50,040 nucleotides of DNA, from NCBI RefSeq assembly GCF_020297055.1, contig NZ_JAIXCQ010000003.1:320277-370316 (forward strand), given 5' to 3'. Shown here in pieces: positions 1 through 6,485 of this stretch (positions are counted from its first letter, which is position 1; every line of letters begins with the position of its first letter). The translations under genes and the position numbers were made by a program. Origin of the DNA: Isoptericola luteus. Lineage in GTDB: Bacteria > Actinomycetota > Actinomycetes > Actinomycetales > Cellulomonadaceae. The notes beneath the pieces are model-generated. The model had not been told where the DNA came from. It searched no databases and saw nothing but the letters and a program-made list of their open reading frames with translations.

Positions 1-85
1 CCCCCCCCACCCCGCGTGTTGGGGTGGGGGGGGGGTGGGGGGGGGGGGCGGCCCCCCCCCCCCCCCCCCCCCCCCGCTCACGACG
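1..85. other. G-run/C-run junction, probable assembly artefact
   Basis: The first ~75 bases are a short C-run, then interrupted G-runs, then a C-run of over 20 bases. On the + strand the left part decays into G and the right part, read leftwards, also decays into G. This is the pattern expected when reads from both sides end in false G calls. Short reading frames here (poly-Gly/Pro) are not genes. The region sits just 3' of the stress-protein gene, where a terminator hairpin could have blocked sequencing. I see no other content. Confidence 0.6.
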
Positions 86-1039
86 TCAGGCGGCGGGCTC
101 CTCGCGAAGCTCGGCGTCGCACCGGCGCGTCACGACGAGCACCGGGCAGGCGGAGTGGTGCAGCACGGCCTGGCTGGTAGAACCGAGCAGCAACCCCCGG
201 AATCCACCACGCCCGCGCGAGCCGACCACGATCAGGTCCGCGCCCGTGGAGAACTCGGTGAGGAGCTCGGCACCCGAGCCGTCGAGCACGTGCCGCTTGA
301 TCGTCATGCCGGGGTTCTCCGCCTCGAAGCGGTCCACCATGACGTCCAGGCCCTCCTTGACGTCCGCGAGCACCTGCTCGTGGTCGATCTGGGACGGGAG
401 CCAGGCGAGCACGCCGGCGCCGCCGGCCAGCGGCACGCCCGCGACGGCGATCAGCTCCGCGTCCCACACGCGCGCCTGCGCGATGGCGTGCCGTAGCGCG
501 ACCTCCGCCGACGGCGAGCCGTCGACACCCACGACGATGCGGCGCACCTCGTGCACGACGTCGCCGTCACGGCGCTGATCGGCCGTCGGGTCCTCAGGGC
601 TGGGCCCGCGATAGGGCACGACCACCGTCGGGCAGTGCGCGTGAGCCGGAAGGGCCGACGAGACGGTACCGAGCAGCCGCTCGGTGAACCCACCCTTGCC
701 GCGGGTACCGACGACGGCGAGCGCGTGCTCGCGCGAGAGCTCCACCAGCACTCCGGCGGCGTCACCCGTCGCGACCGTCGTCGTCGCGGTGATCCCGCTC
801 GCGTCGACGCGGGCCTGAGCCTCGGCCAGCACCGCCTTCGCGCCCTCCTGGATCGCGGTGTCGTCGAGCGCCGCGTAGCCGCCGTCCAGCGACGCGGCGG
901 TGAACGACGGCAGGGAGTAGCTACAGACCATGTGGAGACCCCAGCCCGTCCGCCGCGCGTAGGCAGCGGCCCAGTCCAGGGCGTGCAGGCTCGCTGCCGA
1001 GCCGTCGACACCCACCAGGACGACCTCAGGACGAGTCAT
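86..1039 (-). CDS. Universal stress protein, two tandem UspA domains
   Basis: The 317-residue protein has two UspA folds in tandem. Each begins with a VGVDGS strand-loop (near residues 9 and 168) and ends with the ATP-binding pattern G-x2-G-x9-G-S/T, seen as GTRGKGGFTERLLGT in the first half and GSRGRGGFRGLLLGS in the second. UspA proteins of this type are cytoplasmic, usually bind ATP, and help survival in stasis, hypoxia or DNA damage. The ATG start is fixed by an AGGAGG ribosome binding site 7 nt upstream. The gene stands alone on the minus strand, with a GTTAGGCT promoter about 65 bp upstream. The family is certain; the particular stress role is unknown. Confidence 0.95.
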   Translation of the reverse strand: MTRPEVVLVGVDGSAASLHALDWAAAYARRTGWGLHMVCSYSLPSFTAASLDGGYAALDDTAIQEGAKAVLAEAQARVDASGITATTTVATGDAAGVLVELSREHALAVVGTRGKGGFTERLLGTVSSALPAHAHCPTVVVPYRGPSPEDPTADQRRDGDVVHEVRRIVVGVDGSPSAEVALRHAIAQARVWDAELIAVAGVPLAGGAGVLAWLPSQIDHEQVLADVKEGLDVMVDRFEAENPGMTIKRHVLDGSGAELLTEFSTGADLIVVGSRGRGGFRGLLLGSTSQAVLHHSACPVLVVTRRCDAELREEPAA

Positions 1040-1102
1040 CTCGCGCCTCCTGTCGGAACGGGTCCGCTGGCCATCACCCCGTCGAGACGGCCGGACACGT
1101 CA

Positions 1103-1108
1103 AGCCTA
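1103..1108 (-). promoter_or_regulatory. Candidate -10 box (TAGGCT) of the stress-protein gene
   Basis: On the minus strand GTTAGGCT lies about 65 bp upstream of the ATG, with ATGACT as a weak -35 candidate 16 nt further up. The same GTTAGGCT occurs before the methyltransferase gene at 11796 and the tyrosine kinase gene at 14721, which supports it as a housekeeping sigma -10 element. Confidence 0.45.
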
Positions 1109-1137
1109 ACGAAAGATACGCGCAAGTCATAGCAAAG

Positions 1138-1162
1138 CCCGGGGGAAGCACGAACCCCCGGG
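1138..1162 (-). terminator. GC-rich terminator hairpin after the first NlpC/P60 gene
   Basis: CCCGGGGG (1138-1145) pairs perfectly with CCCCCGGG (1155-1162) around a 9-nt loop. An alternative, overlapping hairpin pairs ACCCCCGG near 1154-1161 with CCGGGGGT near 1179-1186. Both lie 3' of the NlpC/P60 gene. A weak GGGCTTTGCT follows on the minus strand, so this is a low-U actinobacterial terminator. Confidence 0.55.
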
Positions 1163-1207
1163 TCCGCAGGGAGCGGAACCGGGGGTCCGTGGTGATGCAG
1201 GTGCGTG

Positions 1208-1996
1208 TCAGAGCACGCGGATGTAGGTGGGGTTGGTCTGCCACATGTCGCGGTAGCCAACCTCCCAGCCGAGGGCACGCGAGGCCTCGACGACCTTGCC
1301 GTCGCCGGCGTAGATCGCGATGTGGCCCGGGGTCCAGACGAGGTCGCCAGGACGCGCCTCGGCGGACGACACGATGGTGCCCGCGTAGTGCTGGTCGGAC
1401 GAGGTGCGCGGCAGGTCGACACCCAGCTGCGCGTAGACGTAGGACGTCAGGCCCGAGCAGTCCATGCCGGACGGGCTGGAGCCGCCCACGACATACGGGG
1501 TACCGACGTAGCGCATGGCGATCGAGACGGCCTGCGCGCCGAGCGACGAGTCCGAGCTGACCGCGGTCCGCTCGGTGCTGCGCGAGGCGGCCTCGGTGGT
1601 GGTGCTCTCGACGACGGGCTCCGGCTCGGGCTCCGGCTCCGGCTCGGGTGCCGGGGTGATCTCGGCCTTGGCCGCGATCTTCTTGGTGACCATCTCGACG
1701 TCCATCGTGGCGTCCGCATCAACGGCGACGACGGGCGCTGCCTGCAGTGCGCTCTTGGCCTGCTCGGTCAGAGCGCTCAGGTCGACGGTGCTCAGCTTGT
1801 TGGCTGCGTCGTGGTCGACGGGCGCGGCCTGTGCCGCGGTGGCCCCGAAGGTCGAGACGAGCAGTCCGCCGGCAGTGGCGACGACCGCGGCGCGACGGCC
1901 GGCGTTCGATCCGCCGACGGTCTTGGCGATCTCGCTGAGCGGCGTCAGCGGACGGCGCGCGGCGCGGTGCCGAGCGCTCGTGGTGGTTGCGTTCAC
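1208..1996 (-). CDS. Secreted NlpC/P60 peptidoglycan hydrolase (copy 1)
   Basis: This is a 262-residue secreted protein. An Arg-rich N-terminus leads into a hydrophobic segment and an AQA|AP cleavage site near residue 57, then an Ala-rich region, an EPEPEP linker, and a C-terminal NlpC/P60 domain. The catalytic Cys is in MDCSGL (Cys180) and the His in PGHIAIYAG (His225). The family cleaves D-Glu-meso-DAP type bonds in peptidoglycan stems and acts in growth, division or resuscitation. I chose GTG at 1996 because GGAGAGGG lies just upstream and the longer frame would run into the riboswitch. It has its own promoter, riboswitch and terminator. The copy at 2396-3181 is a clear paralogue with Cys and His at the same positions. 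Confidence 0.92.
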   Translation of the reverse strand: MNATTTSARHRAARRPLTPLSEIAKTVGGSNAGRRAAVVATAGGLLVSTFGATAAQAAPVDHDAANKLSTVDLSALTEQAKSALQAAPVVAVDADATMDVEMVTKKIAAKAEITPAPEPEPEPEPEPVVESTTTEAASRSTERTAVSSDSSLGAQAVSIAMRYVGTPYVVGGSSPSGMDCSGLTSYVYAQLGVDLPRTSSDQHYAGTIVSSAEARPGDLVWTPGHIAIYAGDGKVVEASRALGWEVGYRDMWQTNPTYIRVL

Positions 1997-2007
1997 GTGT
2001 TCCCTCT

Positions 2008-2169
2008 CCGGTCGCCTACGAAGTGAGCTGTCGGGTTCGGGTGGGAGAAAGCACCCGGCCTTCAGGACCGTCATGCAGACCGGCCCGTTCGGCTTCACCC
2101 CTAGGACATCGTCTCGATGCCCGAAAGTGGGTCCCCCGCCCCTGCCTGAGGATCGTGGTTCCCGACCGG
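2008..2169 (-). promoter_or_regulatory. c-di-AMP riboswitch (ydaO-yuaA class), copy 1
   Basis: The minus-strand leader carries the hallmarks of the ydaO class in order: GGGGGACCCACTT, then GGGGTGAAGCC, then CCCGAACCCGACAGCT and CGTAGGC. A closing stem can be drawn between CCGGTCG (2163-2169) and CGACCGG (2008-2014). The 3' arm abuts the Shine-Dalgarno GGAGAGGG and leaves no room for a separate terminator, so control at translation initiation is plausible. Known biology: this class binds cyclic di-AMP and commonly controls cell-wall hydrolase and Rpf genes in actinobacteria. The class assignment is by motif recognition only. Confidence 0.9.
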
Positions 2170-2224
2170 CGGCAGGGCTCGGCGTTCCGATCGGGACTCG
2201 ACGGAAGGCCGTCGAGTGGTTGAA

Positions 2225-2264
2225 ACCGTAGCGGACTCACGAGGCGATGTCACGTTTCGATCAC
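2225..2264 (-). promoter_or_regulatory. Promoter of NlpC/P60 copy 1 with GTGAC direct repeat
   Basis: On the minus strand GTGACA (2248-2253) is followed after 17 nt by TACGGT (2225-2230), giving a start about 50 nt before the riboswitch. The -35 box is the second half of a direct repeat, GTGAT then GTGAC, with an 11-bp period (2260-2264 and 2249-2253). Exactly the same layout precedes copy 2. The repeat resembles response-regulator sites of the MtrA type; that link is inference. Confidence 0.6.
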
Positions 2265-2331
2265 GAGTGCTGTGGACGACAGTGTCGAACGTCACAGAAT
2301 GCGCGCGCCACCTGCGAGAAGGCGGAGACGA

Positions 2332-2366
2332 CGACGCCCCGCCACGCAGTGCGTGGCGGGGCGTCG
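2332..2366 (-). terminator. Perfect 16-bp terminator hairpin after NlpC/P60 copy 2
   Basis: CGACGCCCCGCCACGC (2332-2347) pairs without mismatch with GCGTGGCGGGGCGTCG (2351-2366) around a 3-nt loop. It lies 30 bp past the stop of NlpC/P60 copy 2 and upstream of the promoter of copy 1, so it insulates the two units. No U-tract follows. Confidence 0.75.
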
Positions 2367-2395
2367 GAAACGCGGCGGTCCGGTGGCCGATCGGG

Positions 2396-3181
2396 TCAGG
2401 CGACGCGGATGAACGTCGGGTTCGACTGCCAGATCGAGCGGTACTTCACGACGTCGCCCGGCTTCGGGGCGTCGATCTGCATGCCGTCGCCCGCATAGAT
2501 CGCGACGTGGCCCGGCGTCCAGATGAGGTCGCCCGGCTGAGCGTTGGCGGCGGACACCTTGGTGCCGACGGAGCCCTGCGCGGAGGAGGAGCGCGGCAGG
2601 CTGATGCCGACCTGCGCGTAGACGTACTGGGTCAGGCCGGAGCAGTCGAAGCCGGACGGGCTGGTGCCGCCGGAGACGTACGGGACGCCCAGGTAGCGCA
2701 TCGCGATGGAGACGACCTCGGAGCCGTTGGCGGAGGCCGGGGCCTCGACGGCGGTGCGCTCGGTGGAGCGCGACGTCGCCTCGGCAGTCCGCGAGGTGCC
2801 CTCCTCGCTGGTCGAGGTCTCCTCGGCGACGGTCTCGACGACGGGCTCGGGCGCCGGGGTGATCTCGGCGTTGGCCGCGATCTTCGCGGTGACCTTCTCG
2901 ACGTCGAGCTTGGCGTCGGCGTCGACGGAGACGACCGGGGCCGCCTCCAGCGCCTGGCGCGCCTGGTCCGTGAGGGCACCGAGGTCGACGGAGTTGAGCT
3001 TGTTGGCGGCGTCCGTGTCGATCGGCGCGGCCTGGGCGGCGCCGGCGGTGGCGAACGTGGAGACCAGCAGACCACCGGCGGTGGCGACGACGGCTGCGCG
3101 ACGGCCGGCGTTGCCGGTCGTGGCCAGGGCGAGCGGACGGCGTGCGGCGCGGTGCCGGCCACCAGTCGTACGTGCGGTCAT
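2396..3181 (-). CDS. Secreted NlpC/P60 peptidoglycan hydrolase (copy 2)
   Basis: This 261-residue paralogue of the product at 1208-1996 has the same order: Arg-rich N-terminus with GRRAAVVATAGGLLVSTF, an AQA|AP cleavage site, the Ala/Val-rich spacer, a shorter PAPEPVVE linker rich in Ser/Thr, and the C-terminal NlpC/P60 domain. The Cys lies in FDCSGL (Cys180) and the His in PGHVAIYAG (His225). The mature enzyme should act on cell-wall peptides outside the membrane. The ATG start has AGGAGAGG upstream. The divergent linker and C-terminal tail suggest that the two copies differ in localisation or substrate, while riboswitch and promoter are conserved, so the whole transcription unit was probably duplicated. 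Confidence 0.92.
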   Translation of the reverse strand: MTARTTGGRHRAARRPLALATTGNAGRRAAVVATAGGLLVSTFATAGAAQAAPIDTDAANKLNSVDLGALTDQARQALEAAPVVSVDADAKLDVEKVTAKIAANAEITPAPEPVVETVAEETSTSEEGTSRTAEATSRSTERTAVEAPASANGSEVVSIAMRYLGVPYVSGGTSPSGFDCSGLTQYVYAQVGISLPRSSSAQGSVGTKVSAANAQPGDLIWTPGHVAIYAGDGMQIDAPKPGDVVKYRSIWQSNPTFIRVA

Positions 3182-3193
3182 GTCTACCTCTCC

Positions 3194-3370
3194 TGTCGCC
3201 TACGAGGTCAGCTGTCGGGTTCGGGTGGGAGAAAACACCCGGCCACCCGGGCCGGCGCGAACCGGCCCGTGCGACTTCACCCCGAGGACGCCGTCTCCGG
3301 CGCCCGGAAGTGGGTCCCCCGCCCCTGCCATGCGGTGATCTGTGGAGCCCGGTCGGTGGCAGGGTTTGGC
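3194..3370 (-). promoter_or_regulatory. c-di-AMP riboswitch (ydaO-yuaA class), copy 2
   Basis: The leader of the second NlpC/P60 gene repeats the ydaO-class core: GGGGGACCCACTT, GGGGTGAAG, CCCGAACCCGACAGCT and CGTAGGC, with a variable GC hairpin between. It ends about 15 nt before the ATG, with the ribosome binding site directly after the conserved CGTAGGC, as in copy 1. The two riboswitches are nearly identical in the ligand core and differ mainly in the variable stems. Confidence 0.9.
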
Positions 3371-3414
3371 GCCCGAACGAGCGCTCGCAGGATGTCCACC
3401 CGCGAGCGTCCCCG

Positions 3415-3455
3415 ACCGTACCGGATGCACGCCGCTGATGTCACGCTCCGGTCAC
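3415..3455 (-). promoter_or_regulatory. Promoter of NlpC/P60 copy 2 with GTGAC direct repeat
   Basis: GTGACA (3439-3444) and TACGGT (3415-3420) are separated by 18 nt on the minus strand. A second GTGAC lies 11 bp further upstream (3451-3455). The boxes and the repeat period match the promoter of copy 1. Confidence 0.6.
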
Positions 3456-3478
3456 AACCCGGGATGTCGGACATGCCG

Positions 3479-3508
3479 CGGGCCCGGGACGACGGGGTCC
3501 CGGGCCCG
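3479..3508 (-). terminator. Perfect 12-bp terminator hairpin after the DtxR-family gene
   Basis: CGGGCCCGGGAC (3479-3490) pairs with GTCCCGGGCCCG (3497-3508) around a 6-nt loop, 10 bp beyond the stop of the regulator gene. Confidence 0.7.
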
Positions 3509-3518
3509 GCGAGCGGCG

Positions 3519-4226
3519 TCAGCGGTCGGCGACGAAGAGGTGCCGGGCCAGGTCGGCGGGCAGGTCGACGACCGTCCCGGTGCCGTCGATCTCGACGGCG
3601 AAGTCGTCCCCCGCAGTCCGCGCGGTGATCTGCGCGCCGGGCACGAGCCCCGCCTCCGCGAGCCGGGCGAGCAGGTCGATGTCGACCTGGAGGGGCTCGG
3701 CGATGCGCTGGAGCACGAGGGGCGTACCGTCGTCGTCCGTGGCCGAGCCGGCGAGCACGGCGGGCAACGCCTGCACGCCCTCGAGGAACGGGACGTCGCG
3801 GTACTGCTCCCCGAGCTCGGCCAGCCCCGGGATGGGGTTGCCGTAGGGATCGTGGTGCGGGTGGTCCAGGAGCGTGACGAGGCGCCTCTCCACGAGGTCG
3901 CTCATCACGTGCTCCCAGCGGCACGCCTCGGTGTGCACCTGCTCCCAGTCGAGCTTGATGACGTCCGTGAGCAGCCGCTCGGCGAGGCGGTGCTTGCGCA
4001 TGACCCGCGTGGCCTTGGTCTGCCCGGCGTCGGTGAGCTCGAGGTGGCGGTCGCCCGTGACGACGACGAGGCCGTCGCGCTCCATGCGGGCGACCGTCTG
4101 CGACACCGTCGGCCCGGAGTGCCCGAGCCGCTCGGCGATGCGCGCGCGGAGGGCGGGGATCCCCTCCTCGCCGAGCTCGTAGATGGTCTTGAGGTACATC
4201 TCGGTGGTGTCGATCAGGTCGGTCAC
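3519..4226 (-). CDS. DtxR/IdeR-family metal-dependent transcriptional regulator
   Basis: The 235-residue protein starts with the DtxR winged helix (TTEMYLKTIYEL, then the HTH around residues 27-50 with SGPTVSQTVARMERDGL). A dimerisation and metal-binding domain follows, with the hallmark HTEACRWEHVMSD and DHPHHDPYGNPIPG, then a C-terminal SH3-like domain. This is the full DtxR/IdeR length. The family represses metal uptake genes when Fe(II) or Mn(II) is bound. The GTG start is set by GGGAG at 5-10 nt. The gene is divergent from serC, with overlapping -10 boxes. I see no clear 19-bp iron box in this window, so its targets lie elsewhere or its site differs. Confidence 0.93.
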   Translation of the reverse strand: MTDLIDTTEMYLKTIYELGEEGIPALRARIAERLGHSGPTVSQTVARMERDGLVVVTGDRHLELTDAGQTKATRVMRKHRLAERLLTDVIKLDWEQVHTEACRWEHVMSDLVERRLVTLLDHPHHDPYGNPIPGLAELGEQYRDVPFLEGVQALPAVLAGSATDDDGTPLVLQRIAEPLQVDIDLLARLAEAGLVPGAQITARTAGDDFAVEIDGTGTVVDLPADLARHLFVADR

Positions 4227-4254
4227 GTCAACTCCCGTCGTTCGGCGCCGGGCC

Positions 4255-4261
4255 TAGTCTA
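4255..4261. promoter_or_regulatory. Overlapping divergent -10 boxes for the DtxR-type gene and serC
   Basis: TAGTCT reads on the + strand at 4255-4260 (toward serC) and TAGACT on the minus strand at 4256-4261 (toward the regulator). A minus-strand -35 candidate GTGATG lies at 4278-4283, 16 nt away. If both boxes are used, the two polymerases compete for the same site. Confidence 0.4.
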
Positions 4262-4305
4262 TTCGCAGGTCCGTCCGCATCACGTCCAGAACCAGTGGAG
4301 ACGCC

Positions 4306-5451
4306 ATGCCCCTCGCCATCCCTTCGTCGCTGCTGCCTGCCGACGGGCGGTTCGGCTCCGGCCCGTCCAAGGTCCGGGCAGCCCAGGTGGCAGCGCTCGC
4401 CGCGGCCGGCGACCCGTCCGCGCCGCTGCTCGGCACCTCGCACCGCCAGCCTCCGGTGAAGGACCTGGTGCGCCGGGTGCGCCGCGGGGTCGCCGAGCTG
4501 TTCGACCTCCCGGACGGTTACGAGGTGGCGCTCGGCAACGGTGGCTCGACGGCGTTCTGGGACGTCGCGACGGCATGCCTGGTGCGGCGTCGCGCGCAGC
4601 ACGCCGTCTTCGGCGAGTTCGGCGGCAAGTTCGCGGCCGCCACGGGCCAGGCCCCGTTCCTCGAGCCGTCGCAGGTAGTCGAGGCGGCCCCCGGCACGGT
4701 CGCACGGCTGGCCCGGGCCGAGGGCGTCGACGTCTACGCCACCCCGCACAACGAGACGTCGACGGGCGCCGTCGCCCCCGTCGCCCAGGTGCAGGACGCC
4801 CGCGCCGACGGGGCGCTGCTCCTCGTGGACGCGACGTCGGGCGCGGGTGCTCTGCCCGTCGACGTCGGTGACACCGACGTGTACTACTTCGGCCCGCAGA
4901 AGGTGTTCGCCGCCGACGGCGGCCTGTGGCTCGCCGTCTGCTCCCCCGCAGCCGTCGCGCGTGCCGAGGAGGTGGAGGCGACCGCAGGGCGAGAGAGCGG
5001 ACGCTGGGTGCCCGAGTTCCTCTCGCTGACCACCGCCCTGACCAACTCCCGGGCCGACCAGACCCTCAACACCCCCGCCGTGTCGACCCTCGTGCTGCTG
5101 GCCGAGCAGGTCGAGTGGATCCTCGCCCAGGGCGGCCTCGCCTGGTCGGCGGCGCGGTGCGCCGAGTCCGCCGGGGTCCTGTACGACTGGGCGGGCGCGC
5201 GCGACTGGGCGACGCCGTTCGTCGCGGACCCGGCCGAGCGCTCGACGGTCGTGGTGACGGTCGACCTCGACGACGCGATCGACGCGTCCGCCGTCGTGGC
5301 CACCCTGCGCGCGAACGGCGTCCTCGACGTGTTCCCCTACCGCAAGCTCGGGCGCAACCAGCTGCGCATCGGGGTGTTTCCGGCCGTCGAGCCCGACGAC
5401 GTCCGCGCGCTCGTCGCGTGCGTGGACCACGTCGTGGAGCACCTCGCGTGA
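4306..5451 (+). CDS. serC: Phosphoserine aminotransferase
   Basis: The 381-residue product is a PLP-dependent class V aminotransferase. It converts 3-phosphohydroxypyruvate and glutamate to phosphoserine in serine synthesis. It shows RFGSGPSKVR near the N-terminus, the GNGGSTAFWD cofactor-loop motif (about residues 77-86), ATPHNETSTG (145-154), and the PLP lysine in YYFGPQKVFAADGG (Lys199). The length and the SLLPADGRFGSGPSK start fit the actinobacterial/mycobacterial SerC branch. The ATG has AGTGGAG upstream. The gene is a single unit divergent from the DtxR-family gene, an arrangement often seen in this order. Confidence 0.95.
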   Translation: MPLAIPSSLLPADGRFGSGPSKVRAAQVAALAAAGDPSAPLLGTSHRQPPVKDLVRRVRRGVAELFDLPDGYEVALGNGGSTAFWDVATACLVRRRAQHAVFGEFGGKFAAATGQAPFLEPSQVVEAAPGTVARLARAEGVDVYATPHNETSTGAVAPVAQVQDARADGALLLVDATSGAGALPVDVGDTDVYYFGPQKVFAADGGLWLAVCSPAAVARAEEVEATAGRESGRWVPEFLSLTTALTNSRADQTLNTPAVSTLVLLAEQVEWILAQGGLAWSAARCAESAGVLYDWAGARDWATPFVADPAERSTVVVTVDLDDAIDASAVVATLRANGVLDVFPYRKLGRNQLRIGVFPAVEPDDVRALVACVDHVVEHLA

Positions 5452-5574
5452 CGCCGGGACGGCCCTCATAACTCTCCGACCGGCCGGTATCCTCCCAGGT
5501 CAGGATGTTTATTTCACCCGCTCCGTCACAAACTGATAACGTCCCGTCCGACCAGTTCGGGCGAGGAGGCCGTT

Positions 5575-6441
5575 GTGACGGAGTTGTCAGAGATGCACCA
5601 CTTCACCTTCGGGTTGATCACCCCGGTCCTCGCGTACGTCGCCTCATGTATCGGTGCCGCGACCGGTCTGTCCGCGACCTCGCGGGCCCGGGCGGCGACG
5701 GACGCGACGACCCGCAGCATCTGGCTCGCGGTCGCCGCGGTCTCCATCGGCGGCACGGGCGTGTGGGTCATGCACTTCGTGGGGATGCTCGGCTTCACCG
5801 TCACGGGCATGCCCATCCACTACGACGTGCCGATGACGATCCTGAGCGCGCTCGTCGCCGTGGCCGTCGTCGCGATCGGGCTGTTCATCGTGGGATTCGG
5901 CGGGGACCGGCTCCCCCTGCTCCTCACCGGCGGACTGGTCGCCGGCCTCGGTGTCGCGGTCATGCACTACATGGGCATGGCCGCCATGCGGATGAGCGGG
6001 CACCTGGAGTACTCGGTCCCGATCGTCGCCGTCTCCGTGGTCATCGCGATCGTCGCCGCGACGGCGGCCCTCTGGCTCAGCGTCAACGTGCGTGGCCCGC
6101 TCGCCATGGCGGGCGCGGCCATGGTCATGGGGTTGGCCGTGAGCGGCATGCACTACACCGGCATGGCGGCCCTGACGATCGCCGGGCCAGGCGGTGAGGC
6201 GCCGGGCGGCACCGCCGCGGTGGACCTCCTCGGGCCCCTCATCTTCGGCATCGTGGCCCTGACCGTGGCGCTGGCCTTCGTCGTCCTGATCTGGCCGAAC
6301 GAGGACGAGATGCGCACCCGGGCGGAGTTCGAGGCGAGCCTGCGCCGCCGGACCCGCCGTGAGCGGGCGGCCGCGCCGCGCCTCCCCGCCGCGCAGCCCG
6401 CCCCGGGGCACGAGGCCGTGCGCCACGTCGACCCGGTCTGA
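5575..6441 (+). CDS. Orphan MHYT-domain integral membrane sensor
   Basis: The 288-residue protein is almost wholly a seven-helix MHYT domain. The repeated motif appears as MHFVGM, MHYMGM and MHYTGM, each at the outer end of a predicted helix, with a further His pair at the N-terminus (EMHHFTFG). The motif residues are thought to bind copper and to sense O2, CO or NO. Most described MHYT proteins carry GGDEF, EAL or kinase outputs; here only an Arg-rich cytoplasmic tail of about 45 residues follows the last helix. GTG at 5575 is chosen because GAGGAGG lies 8 nt upstream. It is alone on its strand and converges on the MFS gene. The output partner is unknown. Confidence 0.9.
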   Translation: MTELSEMHHFTFGLITPVLAYVASCIGAATGLSATSRARAATDATTRSIWLAVAAVSIGGTGVWVMHFVGMLGFTVTGMPIHYDVPMTILSALVAVAVVAIGLFIVGFGGDRLPLLLTGGLVAGLGVAVMHYMGMAAMRMSGHLEYSVPIVAVSVVIAIVAATAALWLSVNVRGPLAMAGAAMVMGLAVSGMHYTGMAALTIAGPGGEAPGGTAAVDLLGPLIFGIVALTVALAFVVLIWPNEDEMRTRAEFEASLRRRTRRERAAAPRLPAAQPAPGHEAVRHVDPV

Positions 6442-6485
6442 CCCGGACCTCTCGGTTCCCTCCGGGCCTGCGGCGCGAACAGGAC

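Noticed and set aside
1-85. Poly-Pro/poly-Gly reading frames at the left end
   Set aside because: They arise from homopolymer runs that look like sequencing artefacts.
4227-4305. A DtxR/IdeR iron box in the regulator/serC spacer
   Set aside because: No 19-bp palindrome close to the TTAGG-type consensus could be found; only the overlapping -10 boxes stand out.
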